This document shows positions 25,208 through 33,062 of a stretch of 64,000 bases of DNA, piece by piece (the stretch's first letter is position 1; every line of letters begins with the position of its first letter). The notes under the pieces are model-generated. The model was not told where the DNA came from. It was given only the letters and a program-made list of their open reading frames with translations, and did not search any database. This stretch comes from a virus. The translations under genes were made by a program, and so were the position numbers. The DNA is taken from positions 1 through 64,000 of the IMG/VR virus record IMGVR_UViG_3300025012_000035, one strand, 5' to 3'.

Positions 25208-26398
25208 ATTAATACCACAACAAATGATCTACATGAGATAGTAAAAAGAGTATTATATATTAATCTAATAATCAAAAATTATAAAGGAATGTGTATTTTA
25301 CTAAAGCAAGAAGAAAAGCAAGGAGGAAGAAATAAAAAGCTTCAATTTGAAATATGGAAACAATATTTTAACTGGATTAAACAAGGCCACAAATACATAA
25401 TAACTGAAATATACGATAACCCAATAATCAAAATAGATAATCAAGGAAATAATATCTATAATACATATATAGAAAAGCTAGTCCTTGATCTACTAGTCCA
25501 AAAATACGAATCAGAAGATGAATATAATAAAAGAATATATCTAAGTAAAGATAATATGTTACAATCTCTTAACATGGTTAATACTAACTATCACTATATA
25601 AAATACAATATAGCTGATTCAGCGAACTATATAAAAGTAAAATCAGAAAACATAAAGGAATTCTATGATATAAATAATAAGAATTTTAATAACTCAGTTG
25701 AAAGAGCCTTAAAACGTCTAGCGAATAAATTTCTTGTCAATTGGCAATTTACTCAAACGGTAGCAGTAAAAGAGTCTGATATAAAAGATGTATATGATTA
25801 TGATGATGAATCAATAAAAGAAATACATAGAGATGCTACCAAAATAGAAAGAGAATATATAATAAAATATGAATTATTGATGGCTGAAGAAATGGGATTT
25901 AAAACTAAGCAAGATATATTTTTATGCGGTAAATATTTAGAATTTATAGATAGAGTATGCAATAAACTACGAGAAGAAGAATTTGATATTTTATATTACT
26001 ATACAAGTTATGATATAGTATTTCACGAAAAAGTAATAGAAGAATTAAATAATATTAATCAGTATCTATTAGATTATGAAGAAAGGAAAGATGTTAAGGT
26101 TACTCTAAATGGTATCATATCTAGTAACATAGTAAAGAATACTGAAAAGCGACATATTGAAGCTATAGAGGAATTGCCACCAGTATTAGGTCAAAGAAGA
26201 ATTGATAAATATGATTATAAACAAGCAACATTATTAAGACGTTCTAATGATAATTATATTACTGATAATGATAAAATAATTGATACTGTTATAAACCATA
26301 AAACAAGAAAATTAATTGATAATATTATATCCTACAATAGAAAAGAAAAAGATAGAATAAATAAAGATATAGATAATTTATTATATGGCGATGAATAG
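25208..26398 (+). CDS. Replication-initiator-like protein, probable ATT start
   Basis: 396 aa if started at ATT (25208-25210), eight bases after GGAGG in AAAAAGGAGGA. The first in-frame ATG (25289) has a weak AAAGGA and lies inside the conserved-looking block YKGMCILL. The N-terminal pattern (Y-x3-C-x-LL, GGRNKKLQFE, GHKYIITEIYD) resembles winged-helix proteins of Bacillota plasmids and phages annotated as replication proteins. The C-terminal half is helical and strongly charged. It lies 5 kb right of the iteron arrays, fitting a Rep protein. The family resemblance is recalled, not searched. Confidence 0.55.
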   Translation: MNTTTNDLHEIVKRVLYINLIIKNYKGMCILLKQEEKQGGRNKKLQFEIWKQYFNWIKQGHKYIITEIYDNPIIKIDNQGNNIYNTYIEKLVLDLLVQKYESEDEYNKRIYLSKDNMLQSLNMVNTNYHYIKYNIADSANYIKVKSENIKEFYDINNKNFNNSVERALKRLANKFLVNWQFTQTVAVKESDIKDVYDYDDESIKEIHRDATKIEREYIIKYELLMAEEMGFKTKQDIFLCGKYLEFIDRVCNKLREEEFDILYYYTSYDIVFHEKVIEELNNINQYLLDYEERKDVKVTLNGIISSNIVKNTEKRHIEAIEELPPVLGQRRIDKYDYKQATLLRRSNDNYITDNDKIIDTVINHKTRKLIDNIISYNRKEKDRINKDIDNLLYGDE

Positions 26399-26408
26399 AA
26401 TATAAAAA

Positions 26409-26475
26409 TAAAATTGGGTACTAGAACAGGCAATAGAGTATATATCATTATCCTGTTTGTGTACCCAATTTTTTA
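26409..26475 (+). terminator. Long terminator hairpin
   Basis: AAATTGGGTAC and inner AACAGG pair with CCTGTT and GTACCCAATTT, followed by T-rich sequence. Confidence 0.75.
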
Positions 26476-27540
26476 TTATTTAATTTTATATCATGATATA
26501 TTTATGATACCGTCTATATTATACCTTATAATTATCCTTTTTTTATATCTTAATTTTTACTTGCTACTATTTTATGGTTTATAAGTGACAACTTTTATTT
26601 TACTATTGCTATTTAGGTGTATGGTATCAAATTTTACTTTTTGCTACTTAATATTAATATCACTGCTACCATTAAAAATTATATCGCCTCACTAACCTAT
26701 AGTCTAATCGACAATCGTTGACTGGTATTATTTTTACCCGTTTAAACGGGTAAAAAGTTAATCCAGCCAATTAATAATTTATATTATTTCTATCTCCCAT
26801 TGTTACTTACTATGTTACCGCTTATGCTACCACAAAATTTATTATCATGTTATTAATCATGTTACCATCCAAAACTAAAAATTTAACATCATCTTGGTAT
26901 CATCCAAATATCATCAATCAATCTATTCTTTAATTTCTCTTTCTCTAATCATCAATTTTCCTTCTTCCTTCCTCTATTCCCTCAAGGTACAAATACACAC
27001 TGAATATTTTATACAGCCATTCCTGGGCATTCTGACAAGCCATAAAAAACTCTTATATAATCATAGGTACAAGGATCATCAATGTAATATATTAACAATA
27101 TTCAGTATAAATATACATATACACTCTATTATACATGTATAAATGTATAATTCACCTCATATTTACCCTACATTAACCCTAAAATTATTATATTTATAGT
27201 CTGTCTCAGTGTTTATTTAACATCATGTTACCATTATACTTCTTATTTTAGCATCATATCTATATGGATATTACCGGAAATGTTTATAAATTATAGTTAT
27301 GAAATTATGTAGGGAATTGATTGGTTAATAATAGGTAATAAATGTATATTGTAATATTTCGATATATGAATAATTAAATATTATAATATCGAGATAATAA
27401 TATATAGTAAACGATTGTTAATTTTTATGTATTTATCTTCTGGTTAATATCTACCATAAATTAACAATAAATAATTTATGAAAAGTAAAAATAATAATGT
27501 ACATTTATTATCTATTAGTATATAATAGTAGTTGAAATAT
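26476..27540. other. 1.07-kb non-coding region
   Basis: T/C-rich on the plus strand; the 82-codon frame at 26894-27142 is purine-poor and without an SD, so it is rejected. It holds a perfect 26-bp palindrome (26731-26756) and several GTTACC/GCTACC words at 26640-26880 and 27230. ATTTCGATATAT and ATATCGAGAT (27355-27395) form an imperfect inverted repeat. It could be a second cis-acting locus for the Rep-like protein. Confidence 0.4.
26731..26756. repeat. Perfect 26-bp palindrome
   Basis: The left half is TTTTTACCCGTTT and the right half its exact complement. With T5 on both sides it could be a bidirectional terminator, but no gene ends nearby. Confidence 0.75.
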
Positions 27541-27565
27541 ATTATTTTTTAAGGAGGTTTTACAA

Positions 27566-27883
27566 ATGGCAAAAACAACCAAAAAGAATTATTTTACACT
27601 TGTGCAACTTCAACAAAAATTCTCTGGTACGATTGACAGGGACATAAATATTAAATCAGGGAAAACTAAAAAAGATACATATATAGTCAGTAACCTCTGG
27701 GAACTTGCAGAAAAGTTAAACCTAGTGACAGAAACAGATATAAATATAATGAAAGGATACACTCAATATACTTGTGGGTGTTGGTGTTGGGATAAAAACC
27801 CTGTCAAATGTCCTATATGTAGAAAGATACTCAGAGATCGCACAGAAGCAGAAATAGAAGAGGATAAACTTTGGGAATGTTAA
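27566..27883 (+). CDS. Cys-rich small protein
   Basis: 105 aa, AAGGAGGT upstream. The N-terminus is basic (MAKTTKKNYFTLVQLQQKFS). The C-terminal 35 residues hold CGCWCWDKNPVKCPICRK, a likely zinc knuckle. A terminator follows directly. Confidence 0.7.
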   Translation: MAKTTKKNYFTLVQLQQKFSGTIDRDINIKSGKTKKDTYIVSNLWELAEKLNLVTETDINIMKGYTQYTCGCWCWDKNPVKCPICRKILRDRTEAEIEEDKLWEC

Positions 27884-27915
27884 ACACCTTCTAACAGGTG
27901 TTTTTTCTTTTTCTC
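27883..27915 (+). terminator. Rho-independent terminator
   Basis: ACACCT pairs with AGGTGT, followed by T6CT5. Confidence 0.75.
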
Positions 27916-27965
27916 AAATGCCCAAAAAATCAAGAAAAATAAATATAAAAATATTAAAAAACCTA

Positions 27966-27993
27966 TTGCAATTAATCCGAAAATGTTTATAAT
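27966..27993 (+). promoter_or_regulatory. Cassette promoter for 28039
   Basis: TTGCAA, 16 bases, TATAAT; then AGAAAGTAAATACATA and AAGGAGG. Archetype of the array promoters. Confidence 0.75.
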
Positions 27994-28038
27994 TATATAT
28001 AGAAAGTAAATACATAAATTTTATAAGGAGGTTTTACA

Positions 28039-28290
28039 ATGAAAATGATTAACATTAATTCTCAATTAGGAGAAGAGGTAATATTGGCAGTAAATGGATA
28101 TGGGCAACCTACTACAAAAGGTAAAATATGTAAGATTGAGCCAGATTTTAGACATTATGCTTACAATAAATGCAATCAGTCAATTACCAAAATATGGGTA
28201 GATATTACAGAAAGTAAAAATCCCAGATATATAGGAGGTAGTCAACAGGAATTATTTGACAATGAAACTGGAAATAAATTATCATTTTAA
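28039..28290 (+). CDS. Hypothetical small protein
   Basis: 83 aa, AAGGAGGT upstream. It is beta-rich (EEVILAVNGYGQPTTKGKIC) with a C-terminal polar tail, perhaps a small SH3-like barrel. It is a complete single-gene cassette: promoter 27966, gene, terminator 28289. Confidence 0.7.
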   Translation: MKMININSQLGEEVILAVNGYGQPTTKGKICKIEPDFRHYAYNKCNQSITKIWVDITESKNPRYIGGSQQELFDNETGNKLSF

Positions 28291-28315
28291 ACCCTTTTTA
28301 AAGGGTTATTTTTTT
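28289..28315 (+). terminator. Rho-independent terminator
   Basis: AACCCTTT pairs with AAAGGGTT, followed by T-rich sequence; it begins in the stop codon of 28039. Confidence 0.75.
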
Positions 28316-28412
28316 GTTTAATATGTACTATTTATAAATAATATTAATATAATAATATTAATATAATAATATTAAGCAATAAAAAATACATAAACCATAA
28401 GGAGGTCTCATC

Positions 28413-28640
28413 ATGAATCAATATTCCTTTTATTACAAATTAAATTCCTATATATTAGGTTATACTGCATATTTGAAAATATTTCTAGAATCTTCACTAA
28501 CACCACAAAAGGAGGTAATAAGTATAAAATCTATATTATCCCAGCAAACTGGCATTAATGCAGAAGAATTTATTCCTGTTAGAAAAAGAGAATTCAGGAA
28601 AAATAAAGAAAATTGTGTTTATATAATTGATGATAATTAG
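28413..28640 (+). CDS. Hypothetical small protein
   Basis: 75 aa, AAGGAGGT upstream. Tyr-rich N-terminus (MNQYSFYYKLNSYILGYTAY), then a Lys/Arg-rich segment. A second internal AAAGGAGGT occurs at about 28508, perhaps by chance. A terminator (AGCC-TAC-GGGCT-T) overlaps its end. Confidence 0.65.
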   Translation: MNQYSFYYKLNSYILGYTAYLKIFLESSLTPQKEVISIKSILSQQTGINAEEFIPVRKREFRKNKENCVYIIDDN

Positions 28641-28958
28641 AGCCTACGGGCTTTTATTTTTTGTCCATCCCTCCAACAAAATTTATTACCCTTCCCTCAT
28701 TCACTCCACAACTCCACACAATCCCCATAGCACCACCTAAAAACCTAATTCCCTTACCTTACTACCTCTATTCCTCCAGCACTCCCAAAAAGCCTCCTAC
28801 GGCAATAATTAGATATAAATTCATTAAAATTATAAAATAATTGGATATAATAATTATTTATTTTGCTAGATAATTGGTAGTATATGGTATGTAATTGAGG
28901 CTGGGAAGGTGTTTTGTATTGATTAAAGAATAGAAAAATAATAATTTGTTTATCTGTA
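28641..28958. other. C-rich then mixed non-coding stretch
   Basis: The first 150 bases are C/A-rich with almost no G (continuing the strand bias seen right of 19.06 kb). The rest is A+T-rich. No gene seen on either strand. Confidence 0.4.
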
Positions 28959-28986
28959 TTGACATACTGACTGAATTTGATATAAT
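28959..28986 (+). promoter_or_regulatory. Promoter for 29069
   Basis: TTGACA, 16 bases, TATAAT. A CTTTGAAAATTAAATATAA leader follows, partly boxA-like. Confidence 0.7.
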
Positions 28987-29068
28987 TAATATCAGCAAGC
29001 GGAACACATATTATTTTTCTACATAGCACTTTGAAAATTAAATATAATATATTGGGAGGTTACACCTT

Positions 29069-29548
29069 ATGAAAATTAATGAATTAATGCAAGCCATCGA
29101 AAACAGCTATAATAAATATTTTCCATTATCCAGAATATCAGTTGACTATGTAGGTAATATTTACCGTTCAATTTCCATATGTTGTTATTTGGCAGGTAAT
29201 AGCACAGAAGTATATAATAAAATTTGGCGTAATGATATGCTGAATATTAGATTCTCGATTGATGCAGAATCAGGAGAATTTGAAAAAGGTACTACCGAAG
29301 AATCAGAACTACCTGAGAATTTGAAAATTGAAGTAAATTGCAAAAATTATTTGATTAAGCCTAATAATTCACATTTGGTATATAGTAGAAGGGAATTGAA
29401 CTATAGAAAAACAAAAGGGAATGCTAAAAAAATTATTGCCACATTAGATAAATATTTTATTAAGTTAAAATTGCAATTGCAGGATGATTTGAAGGCTGAA
29501 TTGATTACCGACAACCACAAAGAATTATTATTAACAAAATTAGCTTAA
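29069..29548 (+). CDS. Hypothetical protein
   Basis: 159 aa, GGGAGGT upstream. A helical N-terminus (INELMQAIENSYNKYF) precedes a beta-rich core and a Lys-rich helical C-terminus (NAKKIIATLDKYFIKLKLQL). Stand-alone cassette with its own promoter and terminator. No family recognised. Confidence 0.7.
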   Translation: MKINELMQAIENSYNKYFPLSRISVDYVGNIYRSISICCYLAGNSTEVYNKIWRNDMLNIRFSIDAESGEFEKGTTEESELPENLKIEVNCKNYLIKPNNSHLVYSRRELNYRKTKGNAKKIIATLDKYFIKLKLQLQDDLKAELITDNHKELLLTKLA

Positions 29549-29557
29549 ATTAACTTT

Positions 29558-29607
29558 AAACCCTTACTTGATAGCCTAAAAAGGTAAAATCAAATAAGGG
29601 TTTTTAT
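29558..29607 (+). terminator. Rho-independent terminator
   Basis: AACCCTTA-CTTGAT pairs with ATCAAATAAGGGTT, followed by T5. Confidence 0.7.
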
Positions 29608-29707
29608 TTGTCTGTTTATTGTTTTATGTCCTTTACTCAGCAAAAGTGGATCATATTGTCTCAGTATTAGCTTAAAAATTATAGATAGTAAATATAAAAA
29701 ATAATGC

Positions 29708-29766
29708 TTTACATTGTCTTAAAAATGATTATAATTATATATAGGAATTGCTTTTTGAAAACTACA
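29708..29766 (+). promoter_or_regulatory. Promoter plus boxA-like leader for 29794
   Basis: TTTACA (29708-29713), 16 bases, TATAAT (29730-29735), then GCTTTTTGAAAACTACA, resembling boxA and sharing TTTGAAAACTACA exactly with 20383-20395. A GTAAATATAAAAAATAAT box precedes the -35. Confidence 0.65.
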
Positions 29767-29793
29767 TATTAAATTTTAGGAGGCCATGACATT

Positions 29794-30015
29794 ATGAAAA
29801 ATTTTAGAATTAAAAGTGATAACTACATGGTTACAGCAGGGCAGGAGATAATTAGTGAATTGTTTGAGAATGAACTGGAATCACTAAACGGTAAAAAGAC
29901 ACATTATATTAACTGGTTTAATTTTAATAGTGGCAGTATCTACTATGACAACAATGGCGAAAGGTATATAGTTAAAGAGATAGACCACGAAAACAAAACT
30001 GTAAAATTAGTTTAA
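29794..30015 (+). CDS. Hypothetical small protein
   Basis: 73 aa, AGGAGGC upstream. The second half (GSIYYDNNGERYIVKEIDHE, then NKTVKLV) is beta-rich and reads like a small barrel. Own promoter, boxA-like leader and terminator. Confidence 0.7.
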   Translation: MKNFRIKSDNYMVTAGQEIISELFENELESLNGKKTHYINWFNFNSGSIYYDNNGERYIVKEIDHENKTVKLV

Positions 30016-30041
30016 CCCTCTATAATGAGGGTTTATTTTTT
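30014..30041 (+). terminator. Rho-independent terminator
   Basis: AACCCTC pairs with GAGGGTT, then TTATTTTTTGC. Confidence 0.75.
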
Positions 30042-30087
30042 GCTTAATTTAAGAGATAGTAAATATAAAAATATTAATAAAAAGGTA

Positions 30088-30115
30088 TTGCAATTAATCC
30101 TAAAATGTTTATACT
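30088..30115 (+). promoter_or_regulatory. Cassette promoter for 30162
   Basis: TTGCAA, 16 bases, TATACT, with GTAAATATAAAAATATTAA upstream of -35 and GTCAAATACATATTAA downstream. Confidence 0.75.
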
Positions 30116-30161
30116 TATATGTAGACAGTCAAATACATATTAACTGAGGAGGTTATTATAA

Positions 30162-30452
30162 ATGGATAAAAACGGTAAAGAAATGAAAAAAGGTGACATA
30201 GTAGAAATTAAAAATGGATTTTTCAAGGCTGATAATGGATTGTTTCGGGTTGAACATGCACCAGGAGATCCAAACTGGTTAGGGACTGACTGGTGTTTGA
30301 AACGTGTTAATAAAAACGGTACAGACTCCAAGAGTAAACATAGTACAGCATTTTGGCCACTAATGGCAACTACTAATAATTACCAGAAAAACAGCGAAGC
30401 CAAAAAGCATAATGCACAATTCGCCACAATTGAAATTATAAAATCAGCTTAA
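30162..30452 (+). CDS. Hypothetical protein with KOW-like N-terminus
   Basis: 96 aa, GAGGAGGT upstream. MDKNGKEMKKGDIVEIKNG has the K-K-G-D-x-V turn common in small beta-barrel (KOW/SH3) proteins. A Trp-rich middle (NWLGTDWCLKR) and polar tail follow. Single-gene cassette. Confidence 0.7.
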   Translation: MDKNGKEMKKGDIVEIKNGFFKADNGLFRVEHAPGDPNWLGTDWCLKRVNKNGTDSKSKHSTAFWPLMATTNNYQKNSEAKKHNAQFATIEIIKSA

Positions 30453-30479
30453 ACCCTATTAGGAGGGTATTTTTTTTTG
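30451..30479 (+). terminator. Rho-independent terminator
   Basis: ACCCTAT-TAGG-AGGGT stem overlapping the stop codon, then T9. Confidence 0.7.
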
Positions 30480-30523
30480 CTACTCAGTAAGAAAAGTAAA
30501 TATAATAAATTACTAAAAGGGTA

Positions 30524-30551
30524 TTGCATTTGCTCAGATAATCATTATAAT
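30524..30551 (+). promoter_or_regulatory. Cassette promoter for 30595
   Basis: TTGCAT, 16 bases, TATAAT; GTAAATATAATAAAT lies 20 bases upstream of -35. Confidence 0.75.
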
Positions 30552-30594
30552 TATATGTAGAGAATTAAATAAATTAACAGGAGGAATTAACCAT

Positions 30595-30795
30595 ATGACC
30601 AAAACGGAACTAACCAAAAAGGCAAAACAGCTAAAAGAAAAAATGTTTACTCTTAGAGACGATGCAAAAGGCAGTATAAAGGAAATAATTTTATTAATCC
30701 AATGTAAGCATGAAGGAAATTATAAACCTATGCAGGACACAAAATTATATAATAAATACTCCGGTGAATATTGCCAATACTTAGAAATATTATGA
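30595..30795 (+). CDS. Small basic helical protein
   Basis: 66 aa, AGGAGG upstream. The N-terminal 40 residues are a Lys/Glu-rich helix (TKTELTKKAKQLKEKMF). The tail is polar and Tyr-rich. Single-gene cassette with terminator at 30795. Confidence 0.65.
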   Translation: MTKTELTKKAKQLKEKMFTLRDDAKGSIKEIILLIQCKHEGNYKPMQDTKLYNKYSGEYCQYLEIL

Positions 30796-30820
30796 CCCTC
30801 AATTGAGGGTTATTTTTATT
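30795..30820 (+). terminator. Rho-independent terminator
   Basis: ACCCTCAATTGAGGGT palindrome, then TATTTTTATT. Confidence 0.75.
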
Positions 30821-30854
30821 AGAAAATAAATATAAAAATATTAGTAATAAGGTA

Positions 30855-30882
30855 TTGCAAAAATGTTAAAAATGATTATACT
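30855..30882 (+). promoter_or_regulatory. Cassette promoter for 30932
   Basis: TTGCAA, 16 bases, TATACT, then AGATAGTAAATACATATTAA. Upstream box AAATAAATATAAAAATATTA. Confidence 0.75.
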
Positions 30883-30931
30883 TATGTATAGATAGTAAAT
30901 ACATATTAAATTTCTGAGGAGGTTATTATTA

Positions 30932-31141
30932 ATGAAAAATAAATTTAAAGAATTAGCAGGTTATGATCCAGACAATCTAGTTATAATGGAAGATAATTGG
31001 ATATGGAGCAAAGGAGGAAATAGTAACCCCTATACAGACAATGAAGTATGGAGCGAACAACTTAAAGAATTTAAAAGTAAAGAAGATGCTCAGAAGTTTT
31101 TAGATGAATACAAAGAAATGTATATTTTAGATTCAATCTAA
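30932..31141 (+). CDS. Small acidic protein
   Basis: 69 aa, GAGGAGGT upstream. Acidic, Trp-containing N-terminal half (NLVIMEDNWIWSKGGN) and an acidic helix (SKEDAQKFLDEYKEMY). Single-gene cassette. No family recognised. Confidence 0.7.
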   Translation: MKNKFKELAGYDPDNLVIMEDNWIWSKGGNSNPYTDNEVWSEQLKEFKSKEDAQKFLDEYKEMYILDSI

Positions 31142-31166
31142 CCCCTTTATGGGGTTATTTTCTTTT
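31140..31166 (+). terminator. Rho-independent terminator
   Basis: AACCCCTTTATGGGGTT, then ATTTTCTTTT. A second terminator of the AACCCTT/AAGGGTT type follows at 31217-31247 without a gene between. Confidence 0.75.
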
Positions 31167-31277
31167 CATGACAAAACAGCGATTTTATACAGAAAATGGT
31201 AAAATTAAGGTGCTATAAACCCTTATAATTCAAGGGTTTTATTTTTTGTGTTTTTGTAAAGAAAGTGAAAATAATAG

Positions 31278-31306
31278 TTGTATTTAATATTTACCTGTGG
31301 TATACT
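31278..31306 (+). promoter_or_regulatory. Promoter for 31350
   Basis: TTGTAT, 17 bases, TATACT, preceded by AAAGTGAAAATAATA. Confidence 0.7.
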
Positions 31307-31349
31307 GTTTTCAAGGCAAAATATAATAAAATTTGGGGAGGCCGATATA

Positions 31350-31505
31350 ATGAAAATGAAAAAGGTAGTTTTGACAGACTCAGACACCTGCCGTTGTTGT
31401 GGATGTAAGAAGGAAGAAGGAAACACCCCGAAAGAATCTGTAGCAACAAAATACTTCTGGTGCTTAAATTGTTTACCAAAATTGGAGGTGATTGAGCAGT
31501 GGTAA
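31350..31505 (+). CDS. Zinc-binding mini-protein
   Basis: 51 aa from the ATG at 31350, with GGGGAGG upstream. The longer frame from 31278 begins in the promoter and is rejected. CRCCGCKKEEG and CLNCLPK give two Cys pairs about 23 residues apart, a small zinc ribbon. It overlaps the next start by seven bases. Confidence 0.7.
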   Translation: MKMKKVVLTDSDTCRCCGCKKEEGNTPKESVATKYFWCLNCLPKLEVIEQW

Positions 31506-31633
31506 CATACAACGATTTAACTTTTGTATATGTGGAATACTCTAGCGGAAACAAGGGTTTTACCTTGTACCATCCGAAAACACTGGAAAACATGGAAAAC
31601 CAATTTCCAGGAAAATGTAAATTTAACTTTTAA
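31499..31633 (+). CDS. Small protein, GTG start
   Basis: 44 aa. GGAGG lies ten bases before the GTG, inside the end of the 31350 gene, so the two are probably coupled. The protein is beta-rich and aromatic (NDLTFVYVEYSSGNKGFTLY). Confidence 0.6.
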   Translation: MVTYNDLTFVYVEYSSGNKGFTLYHPKTLENMENQFPGKCKFNF

Positions 31634-31634
31634 A

Positions 31635-31659
31635 TAACCCGAAAGGGTTTATTTTTTTG
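31635..31659 (+). terminator. Rho-independent terminator
   Basis: AACCC-GAAA-GGGTT with T7; the GAAA tetraloop makes it one of the strongest here. Confidence 0.8.
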
Positions 31660-31774
31660 CTCATATTGGCCGGATAAAATAGAATAAAGATATTAAAAAT
31701 AATAGTTGTAATATAATCAGTCCTATGTTAATATAGATAGCAATATAATATTTAATTTTTAGGAGGTTGAATTA

Positions 31775-31942
31775 ATGTTATATAAAGCATTATTTGAAGA
31801 TGAATGCCAAATGGCAATATATGAAGCATCATCTCATGAAGAAGCCATTCAAGAGGCTTTTACATATGAGGAAGAGCACGGAACATTATTTAATGTTTAT
31901 TTGTTGGATGAGAATTATAACGAATTAGAAACAGTATTCTAA
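31775..31942 (+). CDS. Small acidic protein
   Basis: 55 aa, AGGAGGT upstream. Highly acidic (many Glu), helical middle (EASSHEEAIQEAFTYEEEHG). A TTGTAA...TAATAT promoter (17-base spacer) and a GATAGCAATATAATATT leader precede it. No family recognised. Confidence 0.65.
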   Translation: MLYKALFEDECQMAIYEASSHEEAIQEAFTYEEEHGTLFNVYLLDENYNELETVF

Positions 31943-31948
31943 AAGGGG

Positions 31949-32007
31949 TTAAAATCCCTTTTAAAGTCTCTATAATAGTATTATAAAATTAGGGATTTTA
32001 AAAGAGG
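31949..32007 (+). terminator. Hairpin with AAAATCCC arms
   Basis: AAAATCCCTTTTAAA pairs imperfectly with TTAGGGATTTT about 45 bases on. It belongs to the same AATCC/GGATT hairpin type as 20560 and 23594 and leads into the next SD, so it may be regulatory. Confidence 0.5.
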
Positions 32008-32048
32008 TTTTAAACTTAAACTAAAATAAAAAAAGGAGTTGGCGAACA

Positions 32049-32144
32049 ATGAAAGAAATATTATTAATGGCAAGTGTTCCTGGGATTATGGCATATGGAT
32101 TTTGGATGTTGTTGGGAAATATGGCAAAATTGGGAGGTATGTAA
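32049..32144 (+). CDS. Very small hydrophobic peptide (31 aa)
   Basis: MKEILLMASVPGIMAYGFWM and a short GNMAKLGGM tail, with AAAAGGAG ten bases before the ATG. It would be one membrane helix. Its stop codon overlaps the next start (TAATG), and its last codons form the next SD (GGGAGGT), so translation is coupled. Confidence 0.6.
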   Translation: MKEILLMASVPGIMAYGFWMLLGNMAKLGGM

Positions 32145-32488
32145 TGATGATTATAACTACAACATTTGAACAGAAAAGATCTGAACGTATAGAAAAGGCC
32201 AGGAAACGGAAGCAACAAGAAACTGAAGAATTTTTAAATAGTGTAAATGTATTAAGAAAATACGATTCTATTCCTAGTGTTGGGATAGTCAAAGAAACAG
32301 ATAAATGTTACCTTGATTATCATATAGTTAAATATCCAAACTGCCTAAAATATGAATTAATGATGAAAAAGAAAGAACATCCTTTTGATATTTATTATAC
32401 TAGAGAATACTATGATTTTAATAATATACCTGCAAAATATCAAGCAGTGTTTAAGGAATTAGAGCAATATTTCCATACTGGCCAATAG
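32144..32488 (+). CDS. Hypothetical protein
   Basis: 114 aa from the ATG at 32144; the longer frame from 32039 overlaps the upstream peptide and is rejected. A strongly basic helix (KRSERIEKARKRKQQETEEF) at residues 10-30 is followed by a mixed C-terminal domain. No family recognised; the basic helix may bind nucleic acid. Confidence 0.65.
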   Translation: MMIITTTFEQKRSERIEKARKRKQQETEEFLNSVNVLRKYDSIPSVGIVKETDKCYLDYHIVKYPNCLKYELMMKKKEHPFDIYYTREYYDFNNIPAKYQAVFKELEQYFHTGQ

Positions 32489-32503
32489 AGCCAGTTTTTC
32501 TTT
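32475..32503 (+). terminator. Rho-independent terminator
   Basis: ACTGGC pairs with GCCAGT, then T5C. Confidence 0.7.
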
Positions 32504-32699
32504 GTCATTTTTACAATTAAAATAATTAGATAAACTTATACATAATTATACAAATATATACACTAAATTACCTCCAAAAACAGTATAAAAGTATTGTTTT
32601 GTTCAAACAGGATTTTTATGTTTTTAGGTTGACAATTTGAGAGATAAAGAATATAATTAATTATGTTTTTAGATTAAGTTTACTCAGGAGGTGCAACGA

Positions 32700-32762
32700 A
32701 TGACAATTAAAGAATTTGTACAGACCCCGAAAAAGCAAAAAAGCAAAAAAGCAAATCAATAA
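32700..32762 (+). CDS. Micro-ORF (20 aa), basic
   Basis: MTIKEFVQTPKKQKSKKANQ, with CAGGAGGT eight bases before the ATG. It ends two bases before the ATG of 32765, which lacks its own good SD, so it may be a leader peptide enabling re-initiation. It could also be a short real protein. Confidence 0.45.
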   Translation: MTIKEFVQTPKKQKSKKANQ

Positions 32763-32764
32763 AT

Positions 32765-32974
32765 ATGGGAGATTACAAAATACAAATTAAAGAAACTATG
32801 TACGGTCAAGGCAATTCCTACGAGGCCAAAATAATTTATAAAAATGTCTCTCATTGTATTACTTATAATAATTCTTCAATTTTTATGGCTGATACTGATA
32901 TTGAGTTAATAAAAACACTATCCGAAAAATCCTATAAATTTTTAGTTGAATACCATAAAAATAACCTATATTAA
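32765..32974 (+). CDS. Hypothetical small protein
   Basis: 69 aa, beta-rich. No SD of its own beyond the end of the micro-ORF. A terminator (AACCTAT/ATAGGTT + T8) overlaps its end at 32961-32992. No family recognised. Confidence 0.65.
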   Translation: MGDYKIQIKETMYGQGNSYEAKIIYKNVSHCITYNNSSIFMADTDIELIKTLSEKSYKFLVEYHKNNLY

Positions 32975-32992
32975 AATAGGTTATTTTTTTAT
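32961..32992 (+). terminator. Rho-independent terminator
   Basis: AACCTATATTAAAATAGGTT followed by A and T7. Confidence 0.7.
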
Positions 32993-32997
32993 TTTGC

Positions 32998-33026
32998 TTG
33001 CATTATAAATATAATTTTGTTATACT
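32998..33026 (+). promoter_or_regulatory. Promoter for 33063
   Basis: TTGCAT, 17 bases, TATACT, directly after the previous terminator. Confidence 0.7.
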
Positions 33027-33062
33027 TACTTATAAACTTTTTCACTCAGGGAGGTGAACAAC

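Noticed and set aside
26894-27142. 82-codon ORF in the second non-coding region
   Set aside because: Purine-poor, no SD, Ile/Ser/His-rich composition unlike the real genes, and inside a T/C-rich tract.
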